Source: Allodiplogaster sudhausi
Lineage: Eukaryota; Nematoda; Chromadorea; Rhabditida; Diplogasteridae
DNA: 64,000 bases
Reading direction: 5' to 3'
NCBI GenBank assembly: GCA_945643635.1
Contig: CALZFC010000082.1
Coordinates: forward strand, 733,001 to 797,000
Under the pieces are notes generated by a model, which searched no databases, had not been told where the DNA came from, and saw nothing but the letters and a program-made list of their open reading frames with translations. The position numbers were made by a program, and so were the translations under genes. Below, piece after piece: positions 32,453 to 44,649 of this stretch (the first letter of the stretch is position 1; each line of letters opens with the position of its first letter).

Positions 32453-35304
32453 CCTATCCCCCGAATAAACTGGCGACTTTGCATACCGTAACATCGACAT
32501 CCTCGATGATGACAGCGAAGTCTCGGTTGGAGTCGCCATACGCTACCAGCACGGGTTGAGTTACACCAGAAGACGCTAGGCGAGTCATGACTCCCGTGAC
32601 GGTGTGCTCATCCTGGGCAAAAAAAAATTGAATTTTGATCAAAAACTTTTAGAATAAAGGTTTTTGATAAAAATTGAGAATGATATTAATGGGAAAGATA
32701 CCTCGAATTGCACGAAGATTAGTGTCGAGCGGCTGAGCTGTCGATACTTTGCCTTCGAAAGAGCTGAAGGAGGCAGAGCAAAGCGAGGAGAGAGGAACCG
32801 TCTGAAATACAAGGGGAGATTACGGTAGTCGACGTTCTAGATACGGTATACGCAGAGCTAACTATACAGCAAGGCGAATACCAAAGATCTTAATCCAAAT
32901 TGAATGGCTCGTGGGCATTTTTTGATGATACATAATTGGAAAACCAAAGACACGAAACAAACTTGATTCCAAAATGAACGTAAATGATAATAACCATGAG
33001 TTCCAGCAAGAGTGTTGCACTGTTCTGCCTCCTTGAACTGCTCTTCCGTTAACTCGCTCTCAGCAAAGGATATGATCGACGGCTCAAAGCTCGTCTTCCA
33101 CTTTTCACAGAAGGCAGACGCCGAGGAACATGACGCAGTGAAGTCATCGATTATCTAAATACTATCATAAAACAAGCAAAATATAGATTCTGGTTTTATC
33201 TTTAAGTTCTTCTATCGTGAAATCTTATTCTGTATTTAATGATAACTTGAAAAATACTAACGAGATCTGCTTTGGAGAGAATGGAGTAGCGGTCGAAGCC
33301 CTCCCGTGGCCTGTGGCTCTGGCAGAACGCGATCCGAGCGTCTCTGGGAAGGTAAACGTTTAGAATGGAAATGGAATACAGTATATTTATACCGTAATGC
33401 AACCGTATCCAACACACACAATGCAATTGATCATTTTTACGATTATAAAATGCTCATTATTAAAGTAACCATTTAACTATAATTTTTTTGTATTGGCAAA
33501 AGTTATTACGAACCTCGTTGCGCGCAACAGAGCGGCGTGCGTTGAGCACTTGTAGACCAGCGTGTTAAGGTCCTGCATACGGGTAAAAATGTTTCATATT
33601 TAGCTTAAACTTAGAGCTAATTGGCTATCCCATTTTTCATGGTGTGAAGCTAGCAATTGTAATTAGAATTATTGTAATTGTTGGTAAAGTAATTAATTTA
33701 ATGCAATCACCATACTTGGAAAAAACCTTACCAACTATATAACTGAAAAATAAACCTGAAGCTGTGCTTGACTCTCAGGCACGACACTCTCGGGATACTT
33801 GGTCGGCCTGGTGTAGATTCGTGGAGCATAAAGGCCGTCCCGCTTCATTCTCTGCTGGACCTGACGAACGTGCATCTCCACGGCTGCATTGTTCGAACCG
33901 ACAAACGTTCTCTGTGCAAGAAAGAGGGGAAACATAATTTAATGAAATTAAAGCAGTTAAAAGCTAAAGCTTGATCACTTGAAAGGAGAGAAAAAGTGAC
34001 AAACCACATCCACCGTTGGAAAGTCTTCGAAGAGATGGAGAGCGAAGCGCCGGATCTCCACTGCCTCCGGGTGAAACTGTCTGCAATAACCTAACTCATT
34101 TATTGGTTAAAAGAGGTAAATAAATAACTGATAACCTGAGAGAATTGTGAAGAACAAAGCTGGCGATCCTTCTCTTCACATAGTTCCGATGGTCATCCAC
34201 GTGGTGCAGTCGATATCCCTCCAGATTTCGCAGGTTGTGAAGGATGAGCCTTCCCTTCTTGTCCGTCATCAAATCAGAAAACTTTGCTGAGCTGAGCCGA
34301 TAGTTCAACCTGAATGTGCGGGCTTCAGCGAAGTGTGCAAATTACCAGCATCTTCATATTAAGTGGGCATTCAAAATGGGAAATTTTTTTAAACATCTAA
34401 CTGTCAAGAAGTCGGTGACTCTCGATAGAAGCCCGTGAACCCTGCATTCTCGGAGAACCACCTAGAATAACACTAATTGACGGGGATGTATAAAACATAT
34501 AAAAACTAGTCAAAAAGCCTTTAAAAAAAGACAAATTTAAGACAAAGTCAATGAAACGTAAAAAGACTTAACTTGCTCTAATCTCGAAGTCGTCATCATC
34601 TCATCTTCATCTGCCGACACCGACGCACTTGGCCACATAAAAAAAAATTATGTAAAATATGAATTAGTAAGTATAATTTTTTGTAGTAAATTTTGCAAAA
34701 TAAAAAAAAATCTTAGTAATAGAACGGATTATACCACTGCCAACTGTGCGCGCAGTTGCAAACCAAGAAAGTGGCGACTCCCCTCTAACATTCGACTCTT
34801 CGCCTAAATATAAAAGAATGAATGATATGTCAAGCTGTCTATTATCCATTTACGTCAGTGAATATTTTCTCGAGAATACCTAGTAACATACCTGCCGTAT
34901 CGACATCACCAAACGAGCTTTGCGCGGCTTGAAGTCCCATAAATATCGGCTTCTTCTCTGCGGCGACAAGATCCTTAAAAGGGAATTTTATAGCAACCGG
35001 TTATATTACTGATAATATCACCACGAAGAAACAAATGATTAAAGAAGAAGTTACGTAATTTATTTGAAAGTTTGTCCACCTCTTCTTGAGATGGCACCAC
35101 TGCTTGGTAGTTGCCAGTCCGGACAACCAGTCCTTGTGCTGGCAGAAGTCCCAAACGGGACTCAATGAAGACCTTGACGAGATCCGGTGGCCTCTTCGAG
35201 ATCTTGGCAGCGTGCTGAACGCGTTCAGCTACTTCCGTGTACTCCACTTCTTCACGGCACACAACTTCGCGTACACCGTTCGCCTCGAGAAGTACAGTAA
35301 GCAT
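32453..35304 (-). CDS. Multi-exon SAMD3-like / transposon-associated protein
   Basis: About 13 short minus-strand exons with good splice edges, roughly 35,304-35,056, 34,973-34,891, 34,804-34,722, 34,632-34,570, 34,464-34,402, 34,312-34,136, 34,082-34,002, 33,911-33,757, 33,573-33,513, 33,342-33,262, 33,155-32,998, 32,801-32,702 and 32,612-32,453 (ending VCKVASLFGG). Characteristic pieces: YVKRRIASFVLHNSLR, FHPEAVEIRRFALHLFEDFP, NNAAVEMHVRQVQQRMKRDG and SRDFAVIIEDVDV-like text near the end. Their order and spacing resemble the large families annotated as sterile-alpha-motif-domain protein 3-like in fish and cnidarians. There a basic/helical region is followed by an LRRxxIV...FLERWP-type segment and a C-terminal 'DG...' domain; those families are thought to be transposon-derived. 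This assignment is from memory of layout and is tentative. The first exon start (MLTVLLEANGVREVVCREEV) is plausible. Confidence 0.45.
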
Positions 35305-35309
35305 CCTTT

Positions 35310-36590
35310 AGAAAGAAATGAAATAAGACAAAAGGATATATAGCCATTCAAACGGAGTGTGAGAGAGAAAGAGATTGCTAAATAACAACAACACTTATTT
35401 TCCATTATTCCAATCATAAATACGTGGATCCGCGGTTTCAAACCTTCTGACAAAAAAAAACTCGGCCTTCCTACCCGTGTGAATTTTTTTATTGCAAATC
35501 AGAGTATCAATTAACATAATTATGCATCACGGTGCAGGTTTAAGATAACATTTTGAAGAGGACTAACAAATGTTTCGTTGAGCGGAGACCTTCAGAACAA
35601 TAAAAATAAATTGAAGAAATTACTGCGATCGAAAACCTTTATAAAGTAGCCATGAAAAGGAAGCAGAATAATGAAAAAGAAGCAGAATGGAAAAATTCCT
35701 TACGAATGCATCGTATTTGCAATTTCGGGTAAATGTATAGACAATCATCGGGCAATAAAGCTACCAGATTTTAAAAACCCTACAAGAATGAAATCGCTTT
35801 AACATCTACAGTGATACCGCTAGCAAATATTACGTTAAAAGCTTTAAAATGTTACGAATATGGCTATAGAAAAAGGGCAAAATTTGAAAACGGATAAAGA
35901 GAACACTTCTATTAATAGTATAGTTCTAATAGCACCATAATGTATACTAGAATGAGATAAGGCTTAAAACCACAAAAAAACATCTTTCGACTAACAAAAA
36001 GTAGATTTCAGGTGAGGGCAGGAAGACACAACATATGAAAGGAACTTAGCGCGATGAATCCAGACAGGATGCGGATGGTTTCGAGCAGCGACGGATCGAG
36101 CGAACTTGATCTAATAAGAGAGAGGAAACAGAGAGAGGGAGAGTTAAGAACATGTCAGGTGAAGTGAGAGAGAGAGAGACAGCGAGAGATAAAGGGAGAA
36201 AGAGATACCTGCAACGAAAAAGAGAGAGATTGCGATGTTGCGCATGGAGTTGAGGTAGAGGCGTCCCTTGCGAAGTGAATGCGTATACCTTACATTCAAG
36301 AAATATTGCTTTTGATTGGCTTCCAAATTAGTTATTTGTTTAAAAATATTACATTCTTTAAAAGAAGTGCTACAACAAATCTTTGAAAGAATATAGCCAT
36401 GTGGATTAAATGCGGTTTTAAGCATTCTCTCTATGTCTCACTAACTAATGATTATTGATTGAATGGAGAGAATAGGGTCGTATGCCAGGAAGATGCCGTA
36501 GGTTCCACTGAGGACGTCATCTTCACTTCTCCGCCGCCAAGAGTCTTAAAAGAGAAATATCAAAATAATAGTTTTATACAAACTTAATAC
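35310..36590 (-). other. Possible degraded exons, unassigned
   Basis: Minus-strand fragments with splice-like edges lie at about 36,540-36,450 (GTYGIFLAYDPILSIQS), 36,290-36,205 (SLRKGRLYLNSMRNIAISLF) and 36,115-36,050 (SSSLDPSLLETIRILSGFIA). The hydrophobic pieces are reminiscent of serpentine receptor helices, but no complete gene can be assembled. A (GA)n tract lies at about 36,115-36,230. The rest, 35,310-36,000, shows nothing. Confidence 0.25.
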
Positions 36591-36593
36591 ACT

Positions 36594-37710
36594 TTATTGC
36601 AAAAATGCGCACCAAAGGTGAATGAGAGCACGACGAGGGAAGACAACTCTGTCACTGCCATCTGTGTAAGCGTCGAGAGGCAAGAAGTCTGCCAGATCGT
36701 CGAAGCCCGCTACAGCAGCCTTCTTTGACATATTGTATCGATAACTCAGAGTATCGTCATCAAAAGATGGAGGACAGGAGATCAGCACAACCATTCGCCA
36801 GTCTGAATTGATGCAGATGATGTGCAGAACGTGCCCGAAGATGACGCTTCCACGACCACCACGAAGAGCGACGACATCTCCTTCCCTGTACAGGGTTCCA
36901 TGCCGTTCCAAGTTCGAAGTTGTGCTGATCGGGCCGTTCTGGTCAGGAAGTAGAGCGGAAAGAGCAGGCGTGAAGGATGCGGGGTAAACGAGCTGGCAAT
37001 TCCTGGCAAGAATGTCAGCCTTCTCTTTCGCCAGAGGGTGCGCTGAATGTGGTTGCTGAGGGATAGCGGCAGATTTCGGAAATGATGTAGCTTCTCCTCT
37101 TCAGTTCTGCATGCAACTGCTCAAAAGGTAGAGTGTGCAGCAAAGAAGGCGGTCCCAGACGACGAGCAAACGACGCGTAGTGCAGAAGAACATGCGTCTT
37201 GAAGGAAGGACGCGACTTCTTCTCTCCGACCCTATTCGGCCGAATTCGGTCGAGATCCACGACAGTCGTTGCCAACTTCACGTATTCATTGGCGAGTTCC
37301 GACATCCTCTCGATGTCTCTCTCAGTGAGGACTGGAGACAGCACAATCATTAGAAAGTGATGGAAGACAGTGTAGAGCTGTCCGATTGGCTGTTCTGCGA
37401 TCGTCGAGAGGGGATAGAGGAATGGGAGGATAATCAGAAGCAGGCGGCACTGGCAGGCCTTCTGAGATGTCGCCGCGTCTCCTCTCGCAATGCTAGCCGG
37501 CAGGGACCCGGGGCGGCTAGAGCTGTCATTCGGTCCAAGTCCAAAGGATGCAATTCGAGCATTGATGGTGTCAATGCTGACGCCACTTCGCACGAGTGCC
37601 CTAACGAAGACTCCGATGAGTCTCCGAGCTTCTCCTTCAAAGACCTGAATGCATTTATCTACACAATGTGGCGGGTTCAAGCAATTGAGAGTAGGACAAG
37701 AGTCCATCAC
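36594..37710 (-). pseudogene. Transposase-type protein, C-terminal part, frameshifted
   Basis: The first ORF (37,710-37,015) contains RRLIGVFVRALVRSGVSIDT, GQLYTVFHHFLMIVLSPVLT and the diagnostic stretch KTHVLLHYASFARRLGPPSL followed by LHTLPFEQLHAELKRRS. The K.H.L.HY....GP......FE..H...K signature is shared by large En/Spm (CACTA)- and KDZ-like transposase families. Around 37,090 and 37,050 the reading frame must shift twice: the family-like continuation HFRNLPLSLSNHIQRTL and then AKEKADILARNCQLVYPASF lie in other frames. It continues in the ORF down to 36,594 (GDVVALRGGRGSVIFGHVLH...), the 'VFG.I..I' module usually found at the end of these proteins. The N-terminal catalytic half is absent; the upstream limit coincides with the edge of the receptor-array duplication at about 37.7 kb. 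Confidence 0.5.
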
Positions 37711-37990
37711 TTATACAATCATCGCTAGAAAGTCATAGAACTTTGTCAATTTATAAATCGAGAGTAGTGCGTTAGAAATTGGAGGTGCCAAATTAAAATA
37801 ATTAAAAGTGAAATACTTTTCCGTGCCAATGACTTTGCTTTTCTGGAAACCATATGCTTTGATGCAATAATGTTATTGCATCAAAGCATATGGTTTCCAG
37901 AAAAGCAAAGTCATTGGCACGGAAAAGTGATTTCTAGCCTGAGTGCGTTTCTAGTCCACCCCGAGAATGATTGCGCTGTTGCGAAATAAA
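37690..37990. other. Truncated receptor-promoter copy at the array edge
   Basis: Sequence around 37,700-37,800 (TGCGTTAGAAATTGG..., CAAATTAAAATAATT) matches the regions just upstream of the receptor start codons at 43.5 kb (TGCGTTGGGCATTGGAGATG, CAAATTAAAATAGTT) and 48.5 kb. So a further receptor copy once extended to the left and was cut off, with transposase-type sequence now in its place. Confidence 0.55.
37815..37928. repeat. Perfect palindrome: 56-bp arms, 2-nt loop
   Basis: Positions 37,815-37,870 and 37,873-37,928 are exact reverse complements (outer end ACTTTTCCGTGCCAATGACT, inner end TTTGATGCAATAA) around the dinucleotide TG. The right arm and what follows it have counterparts at 43,640-43,690 and 48,690-48,750 in the sister units, whereas the left arm does not. 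So the left arm is the newer, inverted copy. Confidence 0.95.
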
Positions 37991-37999
37991 TAGGAGGTA

Positions 38000-38156
38000 G
38001 AGAGAGAATAGCTAGAAAGAAAGAAAACGTATTGATCACTGTGGCATGGGGAAGAAAGAATATGGCAGCGAGTGCAAGTGCACTGGCAAAACGAGCGGTC
38101 TTGAGGGAGAAAAATTTAGCGAGAGGTTGGAATGGCAGTCAGAAAGGGAGGAAGAC

Positions 38157-38215
<59 letters not shown>

Positions 38216-39160
38216 CAGAGAGAGAGAGAGAGACAGAGAGAGACAGAGAGCGAAAGGTAGATAGAAGGAGAAGAGAACGGAGCACGCGGTACAAATACTG
38301 AGAGATTCCACGCACATGTCATTTTTCATGGGTATTGATGGAGAGAAATAGCGAGAGAGGTGGAGGGAGACAGACGGAGAGAGAGAGAGACAGAGAGAGA
38401 GCGCGATAGAGAGAGAGAGAGAGAGAGAGCGACAGAGAGAGCGAGAGAGAGCGAGAGTGATATAGAAAGCGAGAGAGAGAGAGGGAGATAGAATGAGAAG
38501 AGAGAGGAGCACATGATGCAGATACCGATAGATGGCACTTTGAGGACATGTCTTTTGGCATGGAAGGCGCCTAGTATCTATGTATCTATTCAGTTCGAGT
38601 AAACAGAGGGAGATCGTGAGAGAGAGGGAAGGAAAGAGAACAGTGAGAGAGTAGATTGAGTATAGCGAGAGGAGGACACACAACGGAGAGACATTTGTTA
38701 GCACAAACTAGTGACACTCAAGCGTGATTCCAAGATAGTGCAGTGATAGTGAGAGAAAATGAGGGATAGATAACAGACAAAGAAGAGAGGTTTAGGGACT
38801 CATTTTCAACGTGATCTATGGAACAGACCTCGTTCAGGGTGCATGTATTGTACAATCATGTTAGACGTCTTTCTAACTCGCAGTTAGATATGAATGAGAT
38901 ACAAAGGATGCATATAGTACATACATTTATATGTACATATTAATCAACTTTCCTCTCTCTCTCTATCTGGCTTATCTTCATGCCTTTTTTACTTTTCATG
39001 CAAACAGAATTAGCTGATCTTTGTGTGCGGTTGATCAAGACATTCCGCTGGATCGGCGGGATATGCAGTATTCTGCTCGGCATCACAATCGCTATTTTCT
39101 TTGAGCTCTTTCTGTTGTGCGGCTGCTGCAGCTGGAAAACTCCGAATTAGAAGACATGAG
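38000..39160 (+). other. Unit 1 spacer with GA-rich tracts and a plus-strand TM exon
   Basis: A spacer homologous to those at 43.7-44.7, 48.7-49.6 and 51.9-52.5 kb (shared phrases such as CACTGGCAAAACGAGCGGTC and CAGATACCGATAGATGGCAC-like text). It is dominated by (GA)n at about 38,160-38,265 and 38,375-38,490. ORFs through the tracts are spurious. Confidence 0.7.
39008..39150 (+). CDS. Transmembrane terminal exon, copy 1
   Basis: After a CAAACAG acceptor (ending near 39,007) the frame reads LADLCVRLIKTFRWIGGICS then ILLGITIAIFFELFLLCGCC and ends SWKTPN-stop. It is a single hydrophobic helix with a Cys-rich end. Homologous plus-strand exons occur at 44,525-44,644 (FGRMMSILLGLSTLMLCMLY) and 49,450-49,530 (GRILLRLSVATFCELFLLSS). 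Conservation of frame and hydrophobicity across units suggests a real small membrane protein or the last exon of one. No upstream exon was found. Confidence 0.4.
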
Positions 39161-39770
39161 GACGGGAAGAGAGAGAGAGAGTTGCATCCTAGACTATTTC
39201 AGGCTAACTCATTGCAAAACGATGGCGAGGATGCATTCAGCTAGCATACATATATGTTTAACGCGATTTTCGATTAGAATGGCATCTACTCTGTTGTGCT
39301 ATGCACTATGTCCTCTGCACCTTATGAGTGATATTCATGTGCATACATATGTATTTATAATCAATAACCATAACATTGTAATATTATTAACAAATCAAAC
39401 AGATGACTGGATGACATCTTAAATCGGCAGCACTTTTAGTTAGGACAGGACACAATAATCAAGATATTCTATGTTGTGGTCCTAAAACGAATGTGAACGC
39501 ATATGTACATACAAAGTAATGTATTTCATTTAAATGAATTCTAGAGTGCATGTACTACATGTATGTATCTACAGTGATATGTTCGTATCGCAATATATCG
39601 CAATAATTGAGGCATCAGAATGGCGCTTAGTGTCCACATTTGTACGTGGTAAGCTTAATCGTGCATAGAAATGCATTCGACTAATTCGACCTATGAGCGG
39701 GAGGATATTGTGAGGTTCTTTTGATGTCTTGCATTAGCAGGAATCGCCTATCCACTTATTTTCCAGTACA
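39160..39770. other. Spacer, nothing recognised
   Basis: AT-rich with TACATA/ATGTAT phrases; 3' flank of the first receptor gene. Confidence 0.4.
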
Positions 39771-39774
39771 TTAA

Positions 39775-42700
39775 TTACAATGAAATACCGAGTAACCGCA
39801 ACGCGTCATCCAACGCGTTGCTGCTCCGCGTTGCGCCGCAAACTTGCACAACGATCGTATCGTCAGTCATGATGTCAAGAAGACGGAAGATCTCAAAGTC
39901 ACGCACAATCTCATTCGCAGCTTCCTGAAGCAGGGAGAAGATGATCTAATGAAAGGAATTTTTAAAAATTCTTTTACATTTAAAGTGGTCTCACTATGAA
40001 ACAATTAGTTTTTTTTAAATAAAAATAAAATAAAAATAATTATAAACACTCTCGTGACCTTGAAGGCGCAGACGAGCTGCATGACCCTGCAAATGCGCAC
40101 CGTGCTCTCCTCTTCTGAGAAGACTCCTTCGTCCCGGAAGTAGCGCTGCAGCTCGAAGAGAACGCGCGAGCGATGCTTGGAAGAAAAGGCCAAGACAGCG
40201 TCCGAGGAGTCGAGATCTCAATGCATTTTAATTTGCAGCTACGCAAAATTATTCATAATGCAATCTTTTTATTAGTCCGAACTATTATTACTCTTCTTTT
40301 TGTTCCCGCAATAGAAGAGGAGCTTCAATTCTATGGTCAGCGGTATCCAAAACAATTTAGCAATTACCGTAGCTGCAGAAGATGAGCACGATTAATGCGT
40401 GATATTCGCGCTCGGAGATCTGGAGGCTCGAGTAGTGAGGGAAGATTGTCATGCAAAGGGTCTCGCTGCGGCGGCGCATGATACTATAGCATGATAAAAT
40501 AATCAAAAGAAATTTTTAATAACTAATCGCAAAACGATCTAAAAATTAGCTAGAGTAATAAAACGTTTGTATTCTATGAACTCTGAAAGTTTACAGGCCT
40601 TTCTTAAATTACATCATCCTTGTGTCGTTCAGGCGCTGGAGCGTCAGCAAAGAACTCGGCCAAACGTTCTCGTGAATAATAGCTATTTACACCGGCGTAG
40701 CATCTAAAGTGCCATGCATACATATAAACTCTAACAAATATTGGGCAACATAGAAATTACAATTCATGTCTGTTGTGCATGAAATACATCAAACATATGT
40801 ATGTCTTTTCTGTTCTTTGGGATATTATTGTGATATTATACGTTGATTTTTGTGTATAATGCTATGACCTCTTTAATCTTTTCCCTCTTACTATGTATCT
40901 CTAAGTCTATATATTGCCTCTCTGTGTCTGCCTCCCACTCTATCTCTCGCTCTTTGCCCGACCTCACATTCCAGTCCAGTTGCCGGCGCTCAGTTTGAAA
41001 GCAACCATCAGCTATAACAAGAGCCATATGGCACCGACATATCATGTTCCACTGGAATAAAAAGGAGGAGATGCTCATTGCAATATAAAGATCCGACATT
41101 CATACATTCATATATGTATGTATGTAGATATGTTTTTATTTGATGCCATCCTTACCTTTATTGAATGAGAAAATAAAATTAACGTTTGCAACAGTTGAAC
41201 TTGTTCAACTGTTGCAAAAGTCATACAAAGATAAATGGAGCCGTTCATTGAATAATTAACATCTGGTTTTACAAAAGTTCATTTGTCTAAACCGCAGTTA
41301 TAGAAAGTTTCAAACATTATTTTCTAATCGCTACAAAGTTACGAACACGCGAAATATGGCGCAGCCAAAACTTTTAACTATAAGAGTTAGCCACTCTTCT
41401 GTTTCACAAGCTCTCTATTCAAACTAAGGGCCAAATATTTGAGGGCATGCATTACTATTGTAGAATCATTTTACTACTAATAACTTCAAAGATAATAACT
41501 TTAAACATAATAACTTCAAACTTTTATAGTTTTGCTCTAATATTCTTTAAATGTGACAAACCCGTTCATCGCCAGAGAGGAGTTTGAAGTCGTCAAAGGA
41601 CGAATTTGCAAAGTCTAAGAGTGCGGCAGCCATGATCTTATGCACCATTTCAATGCTTTGAAACGAAGCGGGTTGAAACTGGAAAATATAAATTGAACAC
41701 GGGCTGTCTAGAAAAAATAGAAAATATTCAAAATATGAAAACGAAAAAAAAAAATTTTTTTTTAACAATAATTCTTAAACTTATTGTTATCCTTTTGATG
41801 AGGTAAAATATTAAACAAAATTAATTCTGGAGTCTCGAACAATGCCTGACGTATCCATGGTAAATGTCGACGGGAAGGACGGCATGAGAACATTGAGTCC
41901 ACCAGCACGACAAAACGTAAACGTAAACATGAGCCTTTACAAAATAGTTTACAATTAATGATTCTAATTATTCTAATGACACTAATAATAGAAATAATAA
42001 TAGTAATAACAGTAAATATATAAAGAGTGAGATTAATAAAAAATTTGAAATTTATACTGAACAGAAAAAAGGCTGACCAACTGGCTCATCTGTAGCGAGT
42101 CGCAACTGTGTTCAGCATTAAAGGAATCGTGGGAACACTCAGTGAACGAGAAAGCAGTTGAGAACTCGTAGATGCTGTTTCCTGATGCAATTCATTTGAT
42201 TTCTACATTTCAATTACCGTTCTTTTTCTAAATTAATAAGTGATGATGTTCAAACCTAATTGTATTATAGTTTTAAAAAAATCATGATAGTATCTGGTAA
42301 AAATTGGCAGAAAATAAACCAAACAAAATTCAATGAGGACAGCCACCAAATGATTAATATACGTTTAAATGGCCTATCCTCTCGTTTTCTCTTGCTCTTT
42401 TTCACAGCGGCGAAAGAGCACGAGGAAATGAGTGGTTACATACATATTATAGGGCAATTTAAGCTTGGACTAATTTTTTGTCGGCCGTCCTCATTTAATT
42501 TCAAAACGATTACTTCCTTTTCAAGACAACGATCATCCGGCGGGCTTCGGCTGATGTCGTAATTCTCATCTATAAAAAGCAGTTGAGGAAATGGACGAAT
42601 TAGGGCGCTTTGCATGATTCGCTTCAACCAAATCGCTAACCTTTCCTTCGATCCATCCCGATTGCTAAGCATTTGTCCATGCGACACTTCTTGCACATGA

Positions 42701-43452
42701 AGTGCTCTCCTGGAAGAATCAAGTAGCGTGTTTTCTTATTAAATTAATTTTTCACTGACATTTTCTACTCATTCACCGTTGGTGTAATTTCGTCTTTTCA
42801 TTTGATAAAGATATCTAAACATATTATTACCTTTCAACAACATAGCTTCTTTTTCAATTCTAATTGAAAAGCAACTTTTATTACGGGCCAAGTAGACTAG
42901 TAGAAATATGACAAAATAAATCGAGTGCAACCTTTCCGGATGGAGCACGCGCTGTTCCCTTGGCGACAAGTCAATGTGTCACGGAGCCGAGAGATCCTCT
43001 TGAAGAAAACTGCGCAAGCTCTTCAAATGAATTACATCCTTTTTTATACAGAATGTTGCCCATCCCAACGAGTTTTATTTTACAGCCATAAAAAATCTTT
43101 TTATTTATTTGTTAGACGAAATTTGTAACATATATATCCATACTTAATGCTAACAGGAGACTTTTATTCATTTACTGCAGCCGATTGACAGTGGAAAACT
43201 ATAATACTCTTCCCATAAATGTCTCTGTCATTGAAAAAGAAGAACACATTAGCGAACAAGAGTCTCCACACGCAAGTGCGACAGGGACGTGTAATCGTAA
43301 GAGCAAGTGCCAATTGTAAGAATAAGTGCATGTTATTGGGTATTCTATTTCAAGTCATTCCGCCACGAAACAGACCTACAAACGTCGAATCCGCCGTGAA
43401 TTCCTGTAATGGCCATCGAGCACACGAGACAATTGAGCGGCTTCGACGACAT
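39775..43452 (-). CDS. Nuclear hormone receptor, copy 1
   Basis: A minus-strand gene of about 12-13 exons. DNA-binding domain: start at 43,452 (MSSKPLNCLVCSMAITGIHG, first finger), exon 43,020-42,932 with the P-box region ACAVFFKRISR, exon 42,709-42,641 with CKKCRMDKCLAIGMDRRK (second finger). Then a hinge exon near 42,569 (DENYDISRSPPDDRCLEK) and ligand-binding-domain exons near 42,180 (LLSRSLSVPTIPLMLNTVAT), 41,935, 41,690 (FQSIEMVHKIMAAALLDFAN), 41,050 (RCHMALVIADGCFQTERRQL), 40,715, 40,485 (SEREYHALIVLIFCSYG), 40,220 (SKHRSRVLFELQRYFRDEGV) and 39,930, ending at TAA 39,777-39,775. Family: zinc-finger transcription factors with a helical ligand pocket, hugely expanded in nematodes from an HNF4-like ancestor. 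All exons seem open. Copy 2 matches exon by exon. It differs from typical receptors in an AF-2 region replaced by QVCGATRSSNALDD. Confidence 0.75.
41185..41218. repeat. Perfect 16-bp-arm palindrome in receptor intron
   Basis: Arms 41,185-41,200 (TTTGCAACAGTTGAAC) and 41,203-41,218, loop TT. Not seen at the corresponding place of copy 2, where a single-arm-like CTTTTTATTTGCAAG occurs. Confidence 0.85.
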
Positions 43453-43459
43453 CACGAAC

Positions 43460-44520
43460 CTGAGAAAGCTCTCACTCTGCACAATCATACACAATTCATC
43501 AAAGATGATGTCATCATCTCAAAAAAGTCAGAGAAGGTTGACTATTTACAGATTGAAAGTAATGCGTTGGGCATTGGAGATGACAAATTAAAATAGTTAT
43601 AGTCGAAAGACTCGGATAGTCGACTTTATTTTATCAAAGCATTCAATAAAAGCAATGTTATCGGCATTGAAAAGTGATTCTAACGTGCCGAGTATATGTA
43701 TATATGTATGTATGTACGGCGCAGGTGCGAATCGATAGGCTACTGCACTCTAGAGAGAACGTGAAAGCAAGCAAAAGGCTTATTCAGAGTTGGACCCGAT
43801 TATCGTGGTGAAGCAGGCAATAGCGAAAAGGCGCACCGAGTACAAGAGCACTGGCAAAATGAGCAGTCTTCAAGGAGGGAAATTGACTGATTGAGAGAGA
43901 CGGACAGGCAAAGAGAGAGAGAAAGAAAGATACGTATAGATACAGAATGAGAAAATAGACAGGAGCAAGTGGTTCAGATATCGAAAGCTAGCACTTTCCA
44001 GACATGCCTTTTAGCATGGCAAGCGCCAGTATCTAATCAGTTTGATAAAAACAGAAAGAGAGAGCGTGAGAAACATGAAGAGACAATAAAGCATGTTGAA
44101 CATAACGAGAGAACTAGAGTGTGACACGACTAATAATAAGAGAATGAGCGAATAAGGGAGATTAACGGCGGAAACGCAAGGTAACCATGTAAACGTAGTG
44201 AGAGCATTTCAAGATCTCGTCATTATATGTATTTGTTGAGACAAAGTAGGGAAAATATTTTGCATTTTTTGCTATCTTCAAGACACTGTCCAAAAATGAG
44301 AGAGTTAGAGAGCAAGAAGGATAGAGAAAAAAAGAGCAATTTTGGGACTCATTTTCAGAGTCTTCAGTGGAAGAGACTTCGTTCAGACGACCGGGAACTC
44401 GGTTTCATGCGTTGGGTCCTTGTATATAATAATCATGTTTCAATGCACTATGATATGTAGTAAGATATGAAAGTGATGTAAAATACATAAATATGCAAAT
44501 AATATTCTTTATCTTCTTTA
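43460..44520 (+). other. Receptor 1 upstream region and unit 2 spacer
   Basis: The first 150-200 bp upstream of the receptor start contain blocks conserved with 48.5-48.7 kb (TAATGCGTTGGGCATTGGAG, AAATTAAAATAGTTATA), a likely promoter. Beyond lies GA-rich spacer homologous to the other units. No other gene seen. Confidence 0.5.
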
Positions 44521-44524
44521 TCTG

Positions 44525-44644
44525 CAGTTGATCAACACTGTTGGCGGGTTCGGCAGGATGATGAGCATTCTGCTCGGTCTGTCCACCCTTATGCTCTGTA
44601 TGTTGTACGGCAGCCGTGGCACACCGAACTACGATATACTTTGA
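44525..44644 (+). CDS. Transmembrane terminal exon, copy 2
   Basis: Acceptor ATCTGCAG then LINTVGGFGRMMSILLGLST, LMLCMLYGSRGTPNYDIL and stop. Homologous to the exon at 39.0 kb in the neighbouring unit. Confidence 0.4.
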   Translation, partial: QLINTVGGFGRMMSILLGLSTLMLCMLYGSRGTPNYDIL

Positions 44645-44649
44645 GGAGG

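Noticed and set aside
37815..37928. Conventional microRNA precursor
   Set aside because: Arms are perfectly paired over 56 bp with a 2-nt loop; real precursors have mismatches and larger loops.
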